Shown: positions 24,651-31,487 of the stretch, one piece after another | Layout: each line of letters starts with the position of its first letter | Numbering within the stretch: position 1 is the first letter of the stretch | DNA from: Planctomycetota bacterium | GTDB lineage: Bacteria > JAJVIF01 > JAPKYR01 | Reading direction: 5' to 3' | NCBI GenBank assembly: GCA_030614715.1 | Contig: JAUWTM010000023.1 | Span: forward strand, 1 to 33,481 | Length of the DNA: 33,481 bases | The notes under the pieces: model-generated | Told to the model about the DNA's origin: nothing | The model's database searches: none | Seen by the model: the letters and a program-made list of their open reading frames with translations, nothing else | Position numbers and translations under genes: made by a program

Positions 24651-26537
24651 ATGGACCTTCTTCCCGGATACGTAAGCTCATCTCTCCACAGCCTTCTCTG
24701 GGCATTCTCCTGCCTCGGGCTGGGATCCTTCGTCAACCGATGGCTGCCGAACGCAACCCGTCTCGAAAAAACCCTCATTAATTTTCTGACCGGCTGTATC
24801 GTCTGGATCATGCTGGCGCTCGTACTGGCGATATGGCACGCGTTCAAACCCGAACTGGTCAGGGTGATGGTGTATGTTGCGGGATTCGGGTCACTCATCG
24901 CTCACGGCAAAACGTGGTGGGTGTGGTCAAGGGAAGGACTGAGATTCGACTGGAAAATCCTGACCCTATTGATAATTTTCGTTACTCATGGCATTTACTC
25001 GCTGATGCCGGTGATCAGCTTCGATGCAACCTGTTACCATCTACCACTGGCGTCCCATATCCTGGAGCACGGCAGCATCATTTACACACCTTTCATTTTC
25101 AATTCATCTTTTCCCAAAAATTACGAAATTCTCCAGGCGATCGCTCTCGCTATTGGTGGGGATGTATCCGCATCCATGGTGAGCTGGTGGTTTTCTACGT
25201 GGACCGTACTGTGCCTGGCGGCTCTTGGTAACCGTATCGGGAACTTGTCGCTGGGCTTGTGGGCGGGGATCGCGATCAGCCTGACGCCGCTTTGGTTTCA
25301 ACTGGGTGCGAGCCCGAAAAATGAAGTCGGAATGGCGTTCGGAATTACACTTCTGGTCCTGGCAATCGTGATGAGAGCTCCCGGATGGGTGTTCGGGCTG
25401 GTTATCGGGTGGCTGGGGGGATGCAAATATTATGGATTCGAGATCGGCGGTATTGCATTCATCGCCTGGATCATTCAGAATCGTCCCGGATGGCGCAGCG
25501 TTCTGACGTGTATCGGAGTGATAATTATCGCCGCCGGTTTCTGGTATGCGAGAAATGCCTGGCTGTTCGCCGACCCGGTTTATCCATATTATTTCAGCTT
25601 AATCAGCAGTTTCGGTGAACCGAGGGTCGCGGATGCGGGTGAGTACGCATTCGATGTCTACTCTCAGTTCGACCAATTCGCGAGTCCAACCACGTTGATC
25701 GGATGGATCACTGTGCCGTTCAGAATGTTACTCAATTCCGAACCGAATTTCAGCGAACGTGCTGAATACTGCTGGAAATATATCGGGTGGCTCGCAATCC
25801 TCTGGCCGTTTGCCGTAATTCCGATCGTAAAACGTCACAGGAACCTGGTCGGACCATTCGTCATGATTCTCCTCAGCACGTTACTCTGGGTATTTGTCCA
25901 TGGGATTATATATCTCAGGTTCCTTACGCCGCTGCTTGTGCTGATGTACTTCTTTTCATTCCTCGTGATCTCGGATCTGTTACCAGGGCTGAACGCGAAA
26001 CCCGTTGTGAGTAAAATCGCAACCATCCTGCTTTGTCTCCTGGCCGTTCTCCACCTGATCGGCCCTACAGCACCTTTCCGCTTAATTGACATGCCACTGT
26101 CATCCGATGAAAGGGATTATTTTCTAACCCATGCGATAGCGGGATACCCGATTATTCAAGAGTTGAATCGACTCGACCCACCGCCAACCGTTTATTATCT
26201 CTATGGTGAACATGCACGTCATTATTGCGATTTCCCAGTGTATTCAGGATGGCGAACTCCCTACGGTTTCGGGAAATTTCAGGAGCATGCAGAATCCGGA
26301 ACCGAACTTGCCAGATGGCTCGAGGAGATAGAAGTCGACATCCTGATTATTAATTACCTACGTGGCTCGGCATTACCTCAGGAGGTGTCAGATGCTCTTA
26401 TCAGTGAAGAATTTACTGGAATCTACAACCTGAAAATACCGATGTACATCTCCAATGCAGTCTACGTGCACAGGGATCTTGAGATCGAATTTCCACTGCA
26501 GGTCGATGATTCAGCCCTGAGCGACCCCACAGACTGA
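24651..26537 (+). CDS. GT-C-type integral membrane glycosyltransferase
   Basis: The 628-residue product has about eleven to thirteen membrane helices and a soluble C-terminal tail. After the third or fourth helix it has ISFDATCYHLPLASHIL (Asp125, Tyr129-His130) followed by EHGSI. This is the typical acidic first-loop motif of PMT/ArnT-like GT-C glycosyltransferases, which take a lipid-phosphate-linked sugar and transfer it to a lipid or protein on the outer face of the membrane. Asp125 would be the metal- or acceptor-binding acid. The tail (about 490-628) contains a nucleotide-free alpha/beta region with PTVYYLYGEHARHYCD. Sugar donor and acceptor are unknown. The gene sits alone between a tRNA gene and the sulfur operon. 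Confidence 0.75.
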   Translation: MDLLPGYVSSSLHSLLWAFSCLGLGSFVNRWLPNATRLEKTLINFLTGCIVWIMLALVLAIWHAFKPELVRVMVYVAGFGSLIAHGKTWWVWSREGLRFDWKILTLLIIFVTHGIYSLMPVISFDATCYHLPLASHILEHGSIIYTPFIFNSSFPKNYEILQAIALAIGGDVSASMVSWWFSTWTVLCLAALGNRIGNLSLGLWAGIAISLTPLWFQLGASPKNEVGMAFGITLLVLAIVMRAPGWVFGLVIGWLGGCKYYGFEIGGIAFIAWIIQNRPGWRSVLTCIGVIIIAAGFWYARNAWLFADPVYPYYFSLISSFGEPRVADAGEYAFDVYSQFDQFASPTTLIGWITVPFRMLLNSEPNFSERAEYCWKYIGWLAILWPFAVIPIVKRHRNLVGPFVMILLSTLLWVFVHGIIYLRFLTPLLVLMYFFSFLVISDLLPGLNAKPVVSKIATILLCLLAVLHLIGPTAPFRLIDMPLSSDERDYFLTHAIAGYPIIQELNRLDPPPTVYYLYGEHARHYCDFPVYSGWRTPYGFGKFQEHAESGTELARWLEEIEVDILIINYLRGSALPQEVSDALISEEFTGIYNLKIPMYISNAVYVHRDLEIEFPLQVDDSALSDPTD

Positions 26538-26607
26538 AATTCAAACAAATTCCAGCCTCCATCAATACTTTCCTGCCTTAAAATCGTACTCAATTCCGAA
26601 ATTAGAC

Positions 26608-26636
26608 TTGACAGACTCACTTGCATAGTTTATAAT
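26608..26636 (+). promoter_or_regulatory. Consensus sigma-70 promoter of the sulfur operon
   Basis: TTGACA (26608-26613) and TATAAT (26631-26636) are perfect matches separated by exactly 17 bases, about 35 bases before the regulator's ATG. A promoter this strong suggests that the operon depends on repression, in agreement with the repressor gene in first position. Confidence 0.85.
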
Positions 26637-26653
26637 CTGCGCAACTTTGCAGA
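26636..26653 (+). promoter_or_regulatory. Candidate repressor operator overlapping the -10 box
   Basis: TCTGC-gcaacttt-GCAGA is an inverted repeat that begins in the -10 box and covers the expected transcription start. An ArsR-type dimer bound here would block the promoter. It is a short repeat, so the call is tentative. Confidence 0.45.
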
Positions 26654-26670
26654 TATGCAGGGATTACCGA

Positions 26671-27000
26671 ATGGAAGATAAAATACCCGAAATCTGCAGA
26701 CGTCACTCCGACTTCTGCTCGATCTTCACAAATCCCAGGCGACTCATGATCCTGAAGGCGCTTGGTGACGGCGAGAGAAGCGTCGGGGATATAGCAAAAG
26801 AGGTCGGGATCCCCGATTACACGGTCTCGCAGCACTTGCGGATAATGAAGGATCGAGGCGCGGTCCGTGCCCGTAAGGAAGGCCGCATGGTGTACTACAG
26901 GGTCGCAAGCCAGAAGTTTATCGAAGGCGCCAGCCTTATACGTGAAGGCCTGCTGGATGTCATAGAGGAAACAAGTCAGTTGATAGGTAAAGGGGATTAA
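26671..27000 (+). CDS. ArsR-family transcriptional regulator (candidate sulfur-operon repressor)
   Basis: The ATG at 26671 is chosen because AGGGA (26659-26663) lies seven bases upstream; a TTG at 26647 would add eight residues. The 109-residue product has the ArsR winged-helix fold: FTNPRRLMILKAL (19-31), a recognition helix region TVSQHLRIMKDRGAV (51-65), and the wing RKEGRMVYYRV (68-78). The usual metal site in the third helix (ELCVC) is absent. Two N-terminal cysteines, Cys9 and Cys16, are present instead and could respond to persulfide, as cysteine pairs do in SqrR/BigR-type regulators, although at other positions. First in the sulfur operon, so probably a self-regulating repressor. Confidence 0.85.
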   Translation: MEDKIPEICRRHSDFCSIFTNPRRLMILKALGDGERSVGDIAKEVGIPDYTVSQHLRIMKDRGAVRARKEGRMVYYRVASQKFIEGASLIREGLLDVIEETSQLIGKGD

Positions 27001-27078
27001 TTTTTTTTAAGGACAGGATATTTATTTTCGGTTAAATAACTAATTTTACTAACGAATGAGAGCAGAAGGAGCTCCATA

Positions 27079-28308
27079 GTGAAGAAACTGGTGATACTCG
27101 GAGGCGGGACCGCTGGAACGATAATGGCCACAAGGCTGAACGATGCACTAGATTCAGGCGAGTGGCACATTACGGTGGTCGACCAGTTTGAAACACATTA
27201 CTACCAGCCGGGATTCCTGTTCATTCCGTTCGGAATTTACAGCCGGTCGGATGTAATGAAGCCGAAGCGGGACTTCATCCCGTCGGGTGTCGAGGTCATT
27301 TTCTCACCGATCGAGGTTATCGAGCCGAATGAGAACCGTGTGAAGCTCGATAACGGCACGATTCTCAACTACGACTGGTTAATAATTGCTACCGGAGCGA
27401 AAGTGGTTCCGGGGGAGACGGAAGGGCTGGCCGATCAGGGCTGGTTCAAAGATATTTTCGATTTCTATACGATCGAGGGTGCATCGGCGCTGCAGAGACA
27501 CCTGAAATTCTGGGAAGGCGGGCGCCTTGTAATCAACATATCCGAGATGCCTATCAAGTGTCCGGTCGCACCGCTGGAATTCGCATTCCTTGCCGACTGG
27601 TGGTTCACGGAGCAGGGGATTCGGGACAAGGTGGAGATCGATTTTGTAACACCGCTGCCCGGTGCGTTCACCAGGCCAAGGGCATCGAGTGTACTTGGTG
27701 ACATCCTGCAGAAGAAGAACGTCAATCTTACACCGGACTTTTCAATAGCCAGGGTCGACAACGACAGGAAGAAGATAATCGACTGGGAAGAGAAGGAAAT
27801 CGATTACGATCTCCTTGTTACGATTCCAGTTAACATGGGTGATGCGGTTATCGCGAGGTCGGGAATGGGCGACGATCTGAATTTCGTGCCGACCGACAAG
27901 CAGACGCTTCAATCGCTCAAGTACGAGAACATTTTTGTCATCGGCGACGCAACAAATCTGCCAAGTTCGAAGGCCGGGTCGGTTGCGCATTTTGAATCGG
28001 ATATCCTTTTTGAAAATTTCCTCGCGGCTGTTGAAGACCGTCCGATGCGTGCTGCATTCGACGGTCACGCGAACTGTTATATTGAATCGGGCTTTGGAAA
28101 GGGAATCCTGATTGATTTCAACTATGACACGGAGCCGCTGCCCGGCAAGTACCCGCTACCCGGAATCGGGCCGTTTTCCCTGCTCGAAGAGACCAAGATG
28201 AACCATTACGGGAAGGTGATGTTCCGCTGGATGTACTGGCACCTGCTGCTTCGAGGCGTGGAGCTCCCGATTGAATCCCAGATGCTGATGGCAGGCAAGA
28301 GGTTGTGA
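27079..28308 (+). CDS. Sulfide:quinone oxidoreductase-type flavoprotein
   Basis: The GTG start follows AAGGAG by seven bases. The 409-residue product is a two-dinucleotide-domain flavoprotein. The FAD site LGGGTAG lies at 7-13, YYQPGFLFIPFG at 41-52, IIATGA at 102-107, and the second FAD contact FVIGDAT at 286-292. It carries Cys161 (IKCPVAP) and Cys333 (NCYIESG), matching the positions of the two cysteines that form the polysulfide bridge in SQR; the third, less conserved cysteine is missing. SQR oxidises sulfide to sulfane sulfur at the membrane and passes electrons to quinone. The C-terminus (MFRWMYWHLLLRG) is amphipathic and may touch the membrane. It is followed after one base by DUF1641. 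Confidence 0.85.
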   Translation: MKKLVILGGGTAGTIMATRLNDALDSGEWHITVVDQFETHYYQPGFLFIPFGIYSRSDVMKPKRDFIPSGVEVIFSPIEVIEPNENRVKLDNGTILNYDWLIIATGAKVVPGETEGLADQGWFKDIFDFYTIEGASALQRHLKFWEGGRLVINISEMPIKCPVAPLEFAFLADWWFTEQGIRDKVEIDFVTPLPGAFTRPRASSVLGDILQKKNVNLTPDFSIARVDNDRKKIIDWEEKEIDYDLLVTIPVNMGDAVIARSGMGDDLNFVPTDKQTLQSLKYENIFVIGDATNLPSSKAGSVAHFESDILFENFLAAVEDRPMRAAFDGHANCYIESGFGKGILIDFNYDTEPLPGKYPLPGIGPFSLLEETKMNHYGKVMFRWMYWHLLLRGVELPIESQMLMAGKRL

Positions 28309-28309
28309 C

Positions 28310-29005
28310 ATGGACACGACTACAGTAAATACAGAACTGGCCGGCATCAACGCAAAGCTCGACGTAATCCTGGAGGAGGTCGATGCGCTCAAACGTCAGC
28401 GACTTGCACTGGCAGAGTTGAGAGACGACCTGTCGCTGATCGCGCGGGACATGTTCAATTCAGCGGTTGTGGAGCTCGAGGACGTAGCACCGTTCGTAAA
28501 TTCCGGGGATTTCATACATCTTGTCAAGAAACTCCTCAGGAACACGGCATCGATTACTGAATCAATTACGCGCTTCGAGGCTGCACTCGATATTGTCGAG
28601 ACAGCGAGTCCGATCGGGAAGGACCTGTTCAGGGACACGCTGCACAAACTCGATGACATGGATCAGAAGGGGTACTTCGAGCTTGCAGGATCAGTGGTAG
28701 AGACAGTCGATACGGTCGTTGAGAACATGTGCCGCGAGGACTGCAGTCAATTTGGCAACAAGGTAGTAATACCGATGGTGGATGTCATGAAATCGGTGGC
28801 ATGTTCCGATGTAATACCCGCATTGCAGCGTACAGTAAGTGAAATTGAGACAAAGGATCCAGAGGATTTTGAGATATCACCGTTGAAGGCATTACAGATT
28901 CTGAACTCACCGGAAGTCCGGGGTCTCCTGGGCTTCATGGTGATGTTCCTGCAGACCTTAGCTGTAGAGATAAAGAAAAACACAGAAACCAAGGAGAATT
29001 CATAG
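28310..29005 (+). CDS. DUF1641 protein, sulfur-operon partner
   Basis: The ATG lies one base after the flavoprotein's stop, with AAGAGG in the end of that gene. The 231-residue product is almost entirely helical and soluble. An N-terminal coiled coil (about 8-45, LDVILEEVDALKRQRLALAE) is followed by several amphipathic helices and the C-terminal hallmark of DUF1641, LNSPEVRGLLGFMVMFLQTL (about 200-220). DUF1641 genes are frequently next to SQR-type flavoproteins, and a role as membrane-binding or electron-transfer partner has been proposed but not proven. Cysteines in MCREDCSQ and VACSD are available for sulfur chemistry. Tight spacing on both sides marks it as part of the same transcript. 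Confidence 0.85.
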   Translation: MDTTTVNTELAGINAKLDVILEEVDALKRQRLALAELRDDLSLIARDMFNSAVVELEDVAPFVNSGDFIHLVKKLLRNTASITESITRFEAALDIVETASPIGKDLFRDTLHKLDDMDQKGYFELAGSVVETVDTVVENMCREDCSQFGNKVVIPMVDVMKSVACSDVIPALQRTVSEIETKDPEDFEISPLKALQILNSPEVRGLLGFMVMFLQTLAVEIKKNTETKENS

Positions 29006-29006
29006 G

Positions 29007-29324
29007 ATGGCAACTGAAGAGATCGCAGGACACTCAGTAGAGTTCGACACAGAGGGTTTCATGGTCGATCACACCTTATGGAATGAAGATATCGCCCGTG
29101 AAATAGCACAGAAGGAAGGTATTGGTGAACTCACTGAACGTCATTTTGACGTACTGAAATTCATGAGGCAGGAGTTCAAGGAGAAAGGCGACGGTCCATC
29201 CATCCGGGCATTAAAAAACCGTGGTGGAATACCAACCAGGGAACTGTACGAACTTTTCCCGGGGGGCCCGGCCAAGAAAGCAGCGCGAATCGCCGGAATC
29301 AAGAAGCCGACGGGTTGTGTGTGA
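29007..29324 (+). CDS. DsrC/TusE-family sulfur carrier with a single C-terminal cysteine
   Basis: AAGGAG precedes the ATG. The 105-residue product is a full DsrC-fold protein with DTEGFMVDHTLWNEDIAREIA, LTERHFDVLKFMRQEF and the C-terminal arm PGGPAKKAARIAGIKKPTGCV. DsrC itself has two cysteines in the arm, CysA (second-last residue) and CysB eleven residues earlier; these form a trisulfide. Here CysA is present (Cys104) but the CysB position is alanine (Ala93), so the cysteine pattern is that of TusE-like single-cysteine carriers. It would hold a persulfide on Cys104. The SQR and DsrE neighbours argue for sulfur trafficking in energy metabolism rather than tRNA thiolation; this is inference. 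Confidence 0.88.
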   Translation: MATEEIAGHSVEFDTEGFMVDHTLWNEDIAREIAQKEGIGELTERHFDVLKFMRQEFKEKGDGPSIRALKNRGGIPTRELYELFPGGPAKKAARIAGIKKPTGCV

Positions 29325-29340
29325 TAGAAGGAGTTACATG

Positions 29341-29838
29341 ATGGAACCTGAACCAATCAAAAAAGTATCAATTGTTGTATCGAAGGGATCACTTGACGGT
29401 ATCTATCCCGGCCTGATAATGGCCAACGGTGCGCGTATGGCGGGCATCGAAGCAATGATGTTCTTCACGTTCTTCGGACTTGAGGGAATCATGAAGGAGA
29501 CGATGGACCACTTGAAGGTCGCGACAGTCGGGAATCCCGCGATGAGAGCTCCGAAGGACTGGGGCGGATGGCGTATTCCCACCGTTCTCGGTGGAGTTCC
29601 GGGAATGTCCACGTTCGCGACCCACATGATGAAGCAGGAGATGGAAAACCTCGATATCCCGCCGGTAGGTGAGTTTATCGAGATGATCCACGACTCCAGC
29701 GGTGAGATCTACGCATGTAAAGCCGCCATGGACATGTTCAAATTCAAGCCTGAGGACCTTTGCGACGATGTCGACGGCATTCTCACTGTCGGGGATTTCT
29801 ATGAGAAATCCGCCGGTGCGCAGATAATTTTCACGTGA
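29341..29838 (+). CDS. DsrE/DsrF-like sulfur-transfer protein
   Basis: Two ATGs stand in tandem (29338 and 29341). The second is seven bases from AAGGAG and is chosen; an earlier frame start at 29221 overlaps the DsrC-like gene and is not real. The 165-residue product has the DsrE-like opening IKKVSIVVSKGSLDGIYPGL, AGIEAMMFFTFFG, and the conserved cysteine in GEIYACKAAMDMF (Cys126), which carries sulfane sulfur in family members. Cys141 is additional. A small domain of this type usually hands sulfur to DsrC or TusA-like carriers. It is the last gene of the operon; a strong terminator follows. Confidence 0.87.
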   Translation: MEPEPIKKVSIVVSKGSLDGIYPGLIMANGARMAGIEAMMFFTFFGLEGIMKETMDHLKVATVGNPAMRAPKDWGGWRIPTVLGGVPGMSTFATHMMKQEMENLDIPPVGEFIEMIHDSSGEIYACKAAMDMFKFKPEDLCDDVDGILTVGDFYEKSAGAQIIFT

Positions 29839-29937
29839 TAGACCGTCAGTTTCCCCGAGCAGTACGGCAAACTTCTGTTTTGCATGTCGGGGATGACAAT
29901 GACATATACTAAGTACGTTAATCAGTAGACTTCAGGA

Positions 29938-29967
29938 AATCCCCCGGTTACCTTGCCGGGGGATTTT
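29938..29967 (+). terminator. Intrinsic terminator of the sulfur operon
   Basis: AATCCCCCGG (29938-29947) pairs perfectly with CCGGGGGATT (29956-29965) around an 8-base loop, and TTTT (29964-29967) overlaps its end. It lies 100 bases after the DsrE-like stop. Confidence 0.88.
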
Positions 29968-30018
29968 CATATTATCAGGATGACTCAGACTAAAATTTAT
30001 TCAGGAACTTAATGACTC

Positions 30019-30027
30019 TGGTATAAT
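30019..30027 (+). promoter_or_regulatory. Extended -10 promoter of the DOMON-b561 gene
   Basis: TGGTATAAT is a perfect -10 box with the TGN extension, 33 bases before the ATG at 30060. The -35 is weak (TTCAGG at 30000-30005). It shows that this gene is transcribed separately from the sulfur operon. Confidence 0.6.
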
Positions 30028-30059
30028 GATCTGCAACATATTTTGTCTGTGGGGGAGTT

Positions 30060-31154
30060 ATGAGAAAGCTGCCTGTAGTCCTTCCCATGCTGCTACTGCT
30101 CGTTCTGGGAGTCGCGTTCCTTCAGCACCTGCCGATTGAAAAGTCGCGCGCCCAGGAAACTCCACAGGACGATTCAAACGATGCTGAAATCCAGGATGTT
30201 GAAACAGTCACAGGTATTGACGGTAATATCTCCGAAGGAGAGTATGAGTCAGGTGCGACCTTCCTCGATGGTACATTCGAGCTCTCCTGGAGTACAGACG
30301 GTGAATACATTTTAATCAGCATGGCTGCGGAGACGACGGGATGGGTGGCGATCGGTTTCGATCCGGACAACCGTATGGAAGGCGCTGATATGGTCATAGG
30401 ATGGGTAGCAGATTCCGGTGAAGCTCAGTGCGTTGATGCGTACGCGACTGGTCCGACCGGTCCGCATCCACCGGATACAGAACTCGGAGGGGAGGATTCA
30501 ATACTTGAATATTCTGGTGCTGAGGGTGAGGGCAGAACGGTAATAGAGTTTATGCGCCCGCTTGCAGGTGACGATGAGTTTGACAAGTCGATACCCTTGA
30601 CAGGCGAACTGGTGGTGATTGTCGCGTTTGGCTCGGATGACGAGTTCAGCCAGCGGCACACGTCGAGGGAAACAGGCGTGATTGTGGTGAGTCCGGATGA
30701 GGATGTCGGGGCGGAAACCACAACAGATGCTGAAGAGATCACGGCGCCTGGCGCCGTTTCCATTAAATGGCAATTCCACGCGGGACTGATGGGGCTAGCT
30801 GTTTGTCTGATAGCATTAACTGTGTATCTGGCTAAACGCAGGCGAAGCTTCAGCGGATGGATAACAATGCACAGAAGCGCGGGAGTGTCTGCTGCAACAG
30901 TTGCCATACTTGGTTTGCTATCGGCAATTGTGATGATCAACAGCAGGGGAAGCGGTCACTTTGCGATCCCGCACACGTGGCTTGGTGCAATCGGGATTAT
31001 CCTGATTGTCGCAACGCCGGTGATCGGGACAGTCGCGGTGAATCTGATGGAAAAGGGAAAGCACATGAGAATCATACACAGGTGGTTCGGATGGTGTACG
31101 GCAGTGATCGTGGTGCTGACGCTTTTGATCGGGATCAGTATGGTTGCAGGATAG
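30060..31154 (+). CDS. DOMON domain-cytochrome b561-like fusion protein
   Basis: GGGGGAG lies close to the ATG. The 364-residue product has an N-terminal signal or anchor helix (about 4-22). An extracytoplasmic DOMON domain (about 50-210) follows, with ETTGWVAIGFDPDNRMEGADM and the ATGPTGPHPPDTELGG strand-loop typical of the family. The rest is a four-helix cytochrome b561-like domain (about 237-258, 275-293, 305-327, 341-361). His240, His271, His305 and His340 are placed for two hemes. DOMON domains bind heme or sugar, and b561 domains carry electrons across the membrane. The fusion should pass electrons between periplasm and cytoplasmic or quinone side. The direction and partners are unknown. 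An array of tandem repeats starts directly at its stop codon. Confidence 0.8.
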   Translation: MRKLPVVLPMLLLLVLGVAFLQHLPIEKSRAQETPQDDSNDAEIQDVETVTGIDGNISEGEYESGATFLDGTFELSWSTDGEYILISMAAETTGWVAIGFDPDNRMEGADMVIGWVADSGEAQCVDAYATGPTGPHPPDTELGGEDSILEYSGAEGEGRTVIEFMRPLAGDDEFDKSIPLTGELVVIVAFGSDDEFSQRHTSRETGVIVVSPDEDVGAETTTDAEEITAPGAVSIKWQFHAGLMGLAVCLIALTVYLAKRRRSFSGWITMHRSAGVSAATVAILGLLSAIVMINSRGSGHFAIPHTWLGAIGIILIVATPVIGTVAVNLMEKGKHMRIIHRWFGWCTAVIVVLTLLIGISMVAG

Positions 31155-31412
31155 GTGAAGATGCGGACGAGACGTCCACGAGACGGCCGGCGGGACGCCC
31201 GCGCTACGTCCGAGCTACGTCCGCGTTACGAAGTAGTTAAGTGAAGATGCAGACGAGACGTCCACGAGACGGCCGGCGGGACGCCCGCGCTACGTCCGAG
31301 CTACATCTGCGTTACGAAGTAGTTAAGTGAAGATGCAGACGGGACGTCCACGAGACGGCCGGCGGGACGCCCGCGCTACGGCTGCGCTACGTCAGCGCTA
31401 CGGCAGAGCTAC
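31155..31412. repeat. Three 86-bp GC-rich tandem repeats
   Basis: Units start with GTGAAGATG at 31155, 31241 and 31327, each 86 bases long; the first two differ at a few positions and the third diverges after about 55 bases. Each contains the hairpin GCGGG-acg-CCCGC (31190-31202 in unit 1) and runs of the submotif GCTACGTCC. Units 1 and 2 each carry a 27-codon ATG frame closed by the TGA of the next unit's GTGAAG. There are no unique spacers, so this is not a CRISPR array. It sits in the 3' flank of the DOMON-b561 gene, just before a terminator. Confidence 0.85.
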
Positions 31413-31437
31413 GAGCCAGTTTGTGGACTGGAAAATG

Positions 31438-31466
31438 AAAAACCCCCTCGATATGAGGGGGTTTGT
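31438..31466. terminator. Bidirectional intrinsic terminator
   Basis: AAACCCCCTC (31440-31449) pairs with GAGGGGGTTT (31455-31464) around a 5-base loop. T's follow on the plus strand (GTGTTTT), and an A-run lies before it for the minus strand. It separates two convergent genes. Confidence 0.88.
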
Positions 31467-31487
31467 GTTTTCGTTTGTTCTGACTTC

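Noticed and set aside
29221-29340. Longer N-terminus for the DsrE-like protein
   Set aside because: The extra residues are Arg-rich and lie inside the DsrC-like gene; AAGGAG points to 29341.
30857-31240. 127-codon plus-strand open frame over the end of the b561 gene and the first repeat
   Set aside because: It is an alternative register of a well-supported gene and continues only because the repeat is GC-rich.
31155-31412. CRISPR array
   Set aside because: The units are contiguous, 86 bases long, and have no unique spacers and no cas genes nearby.
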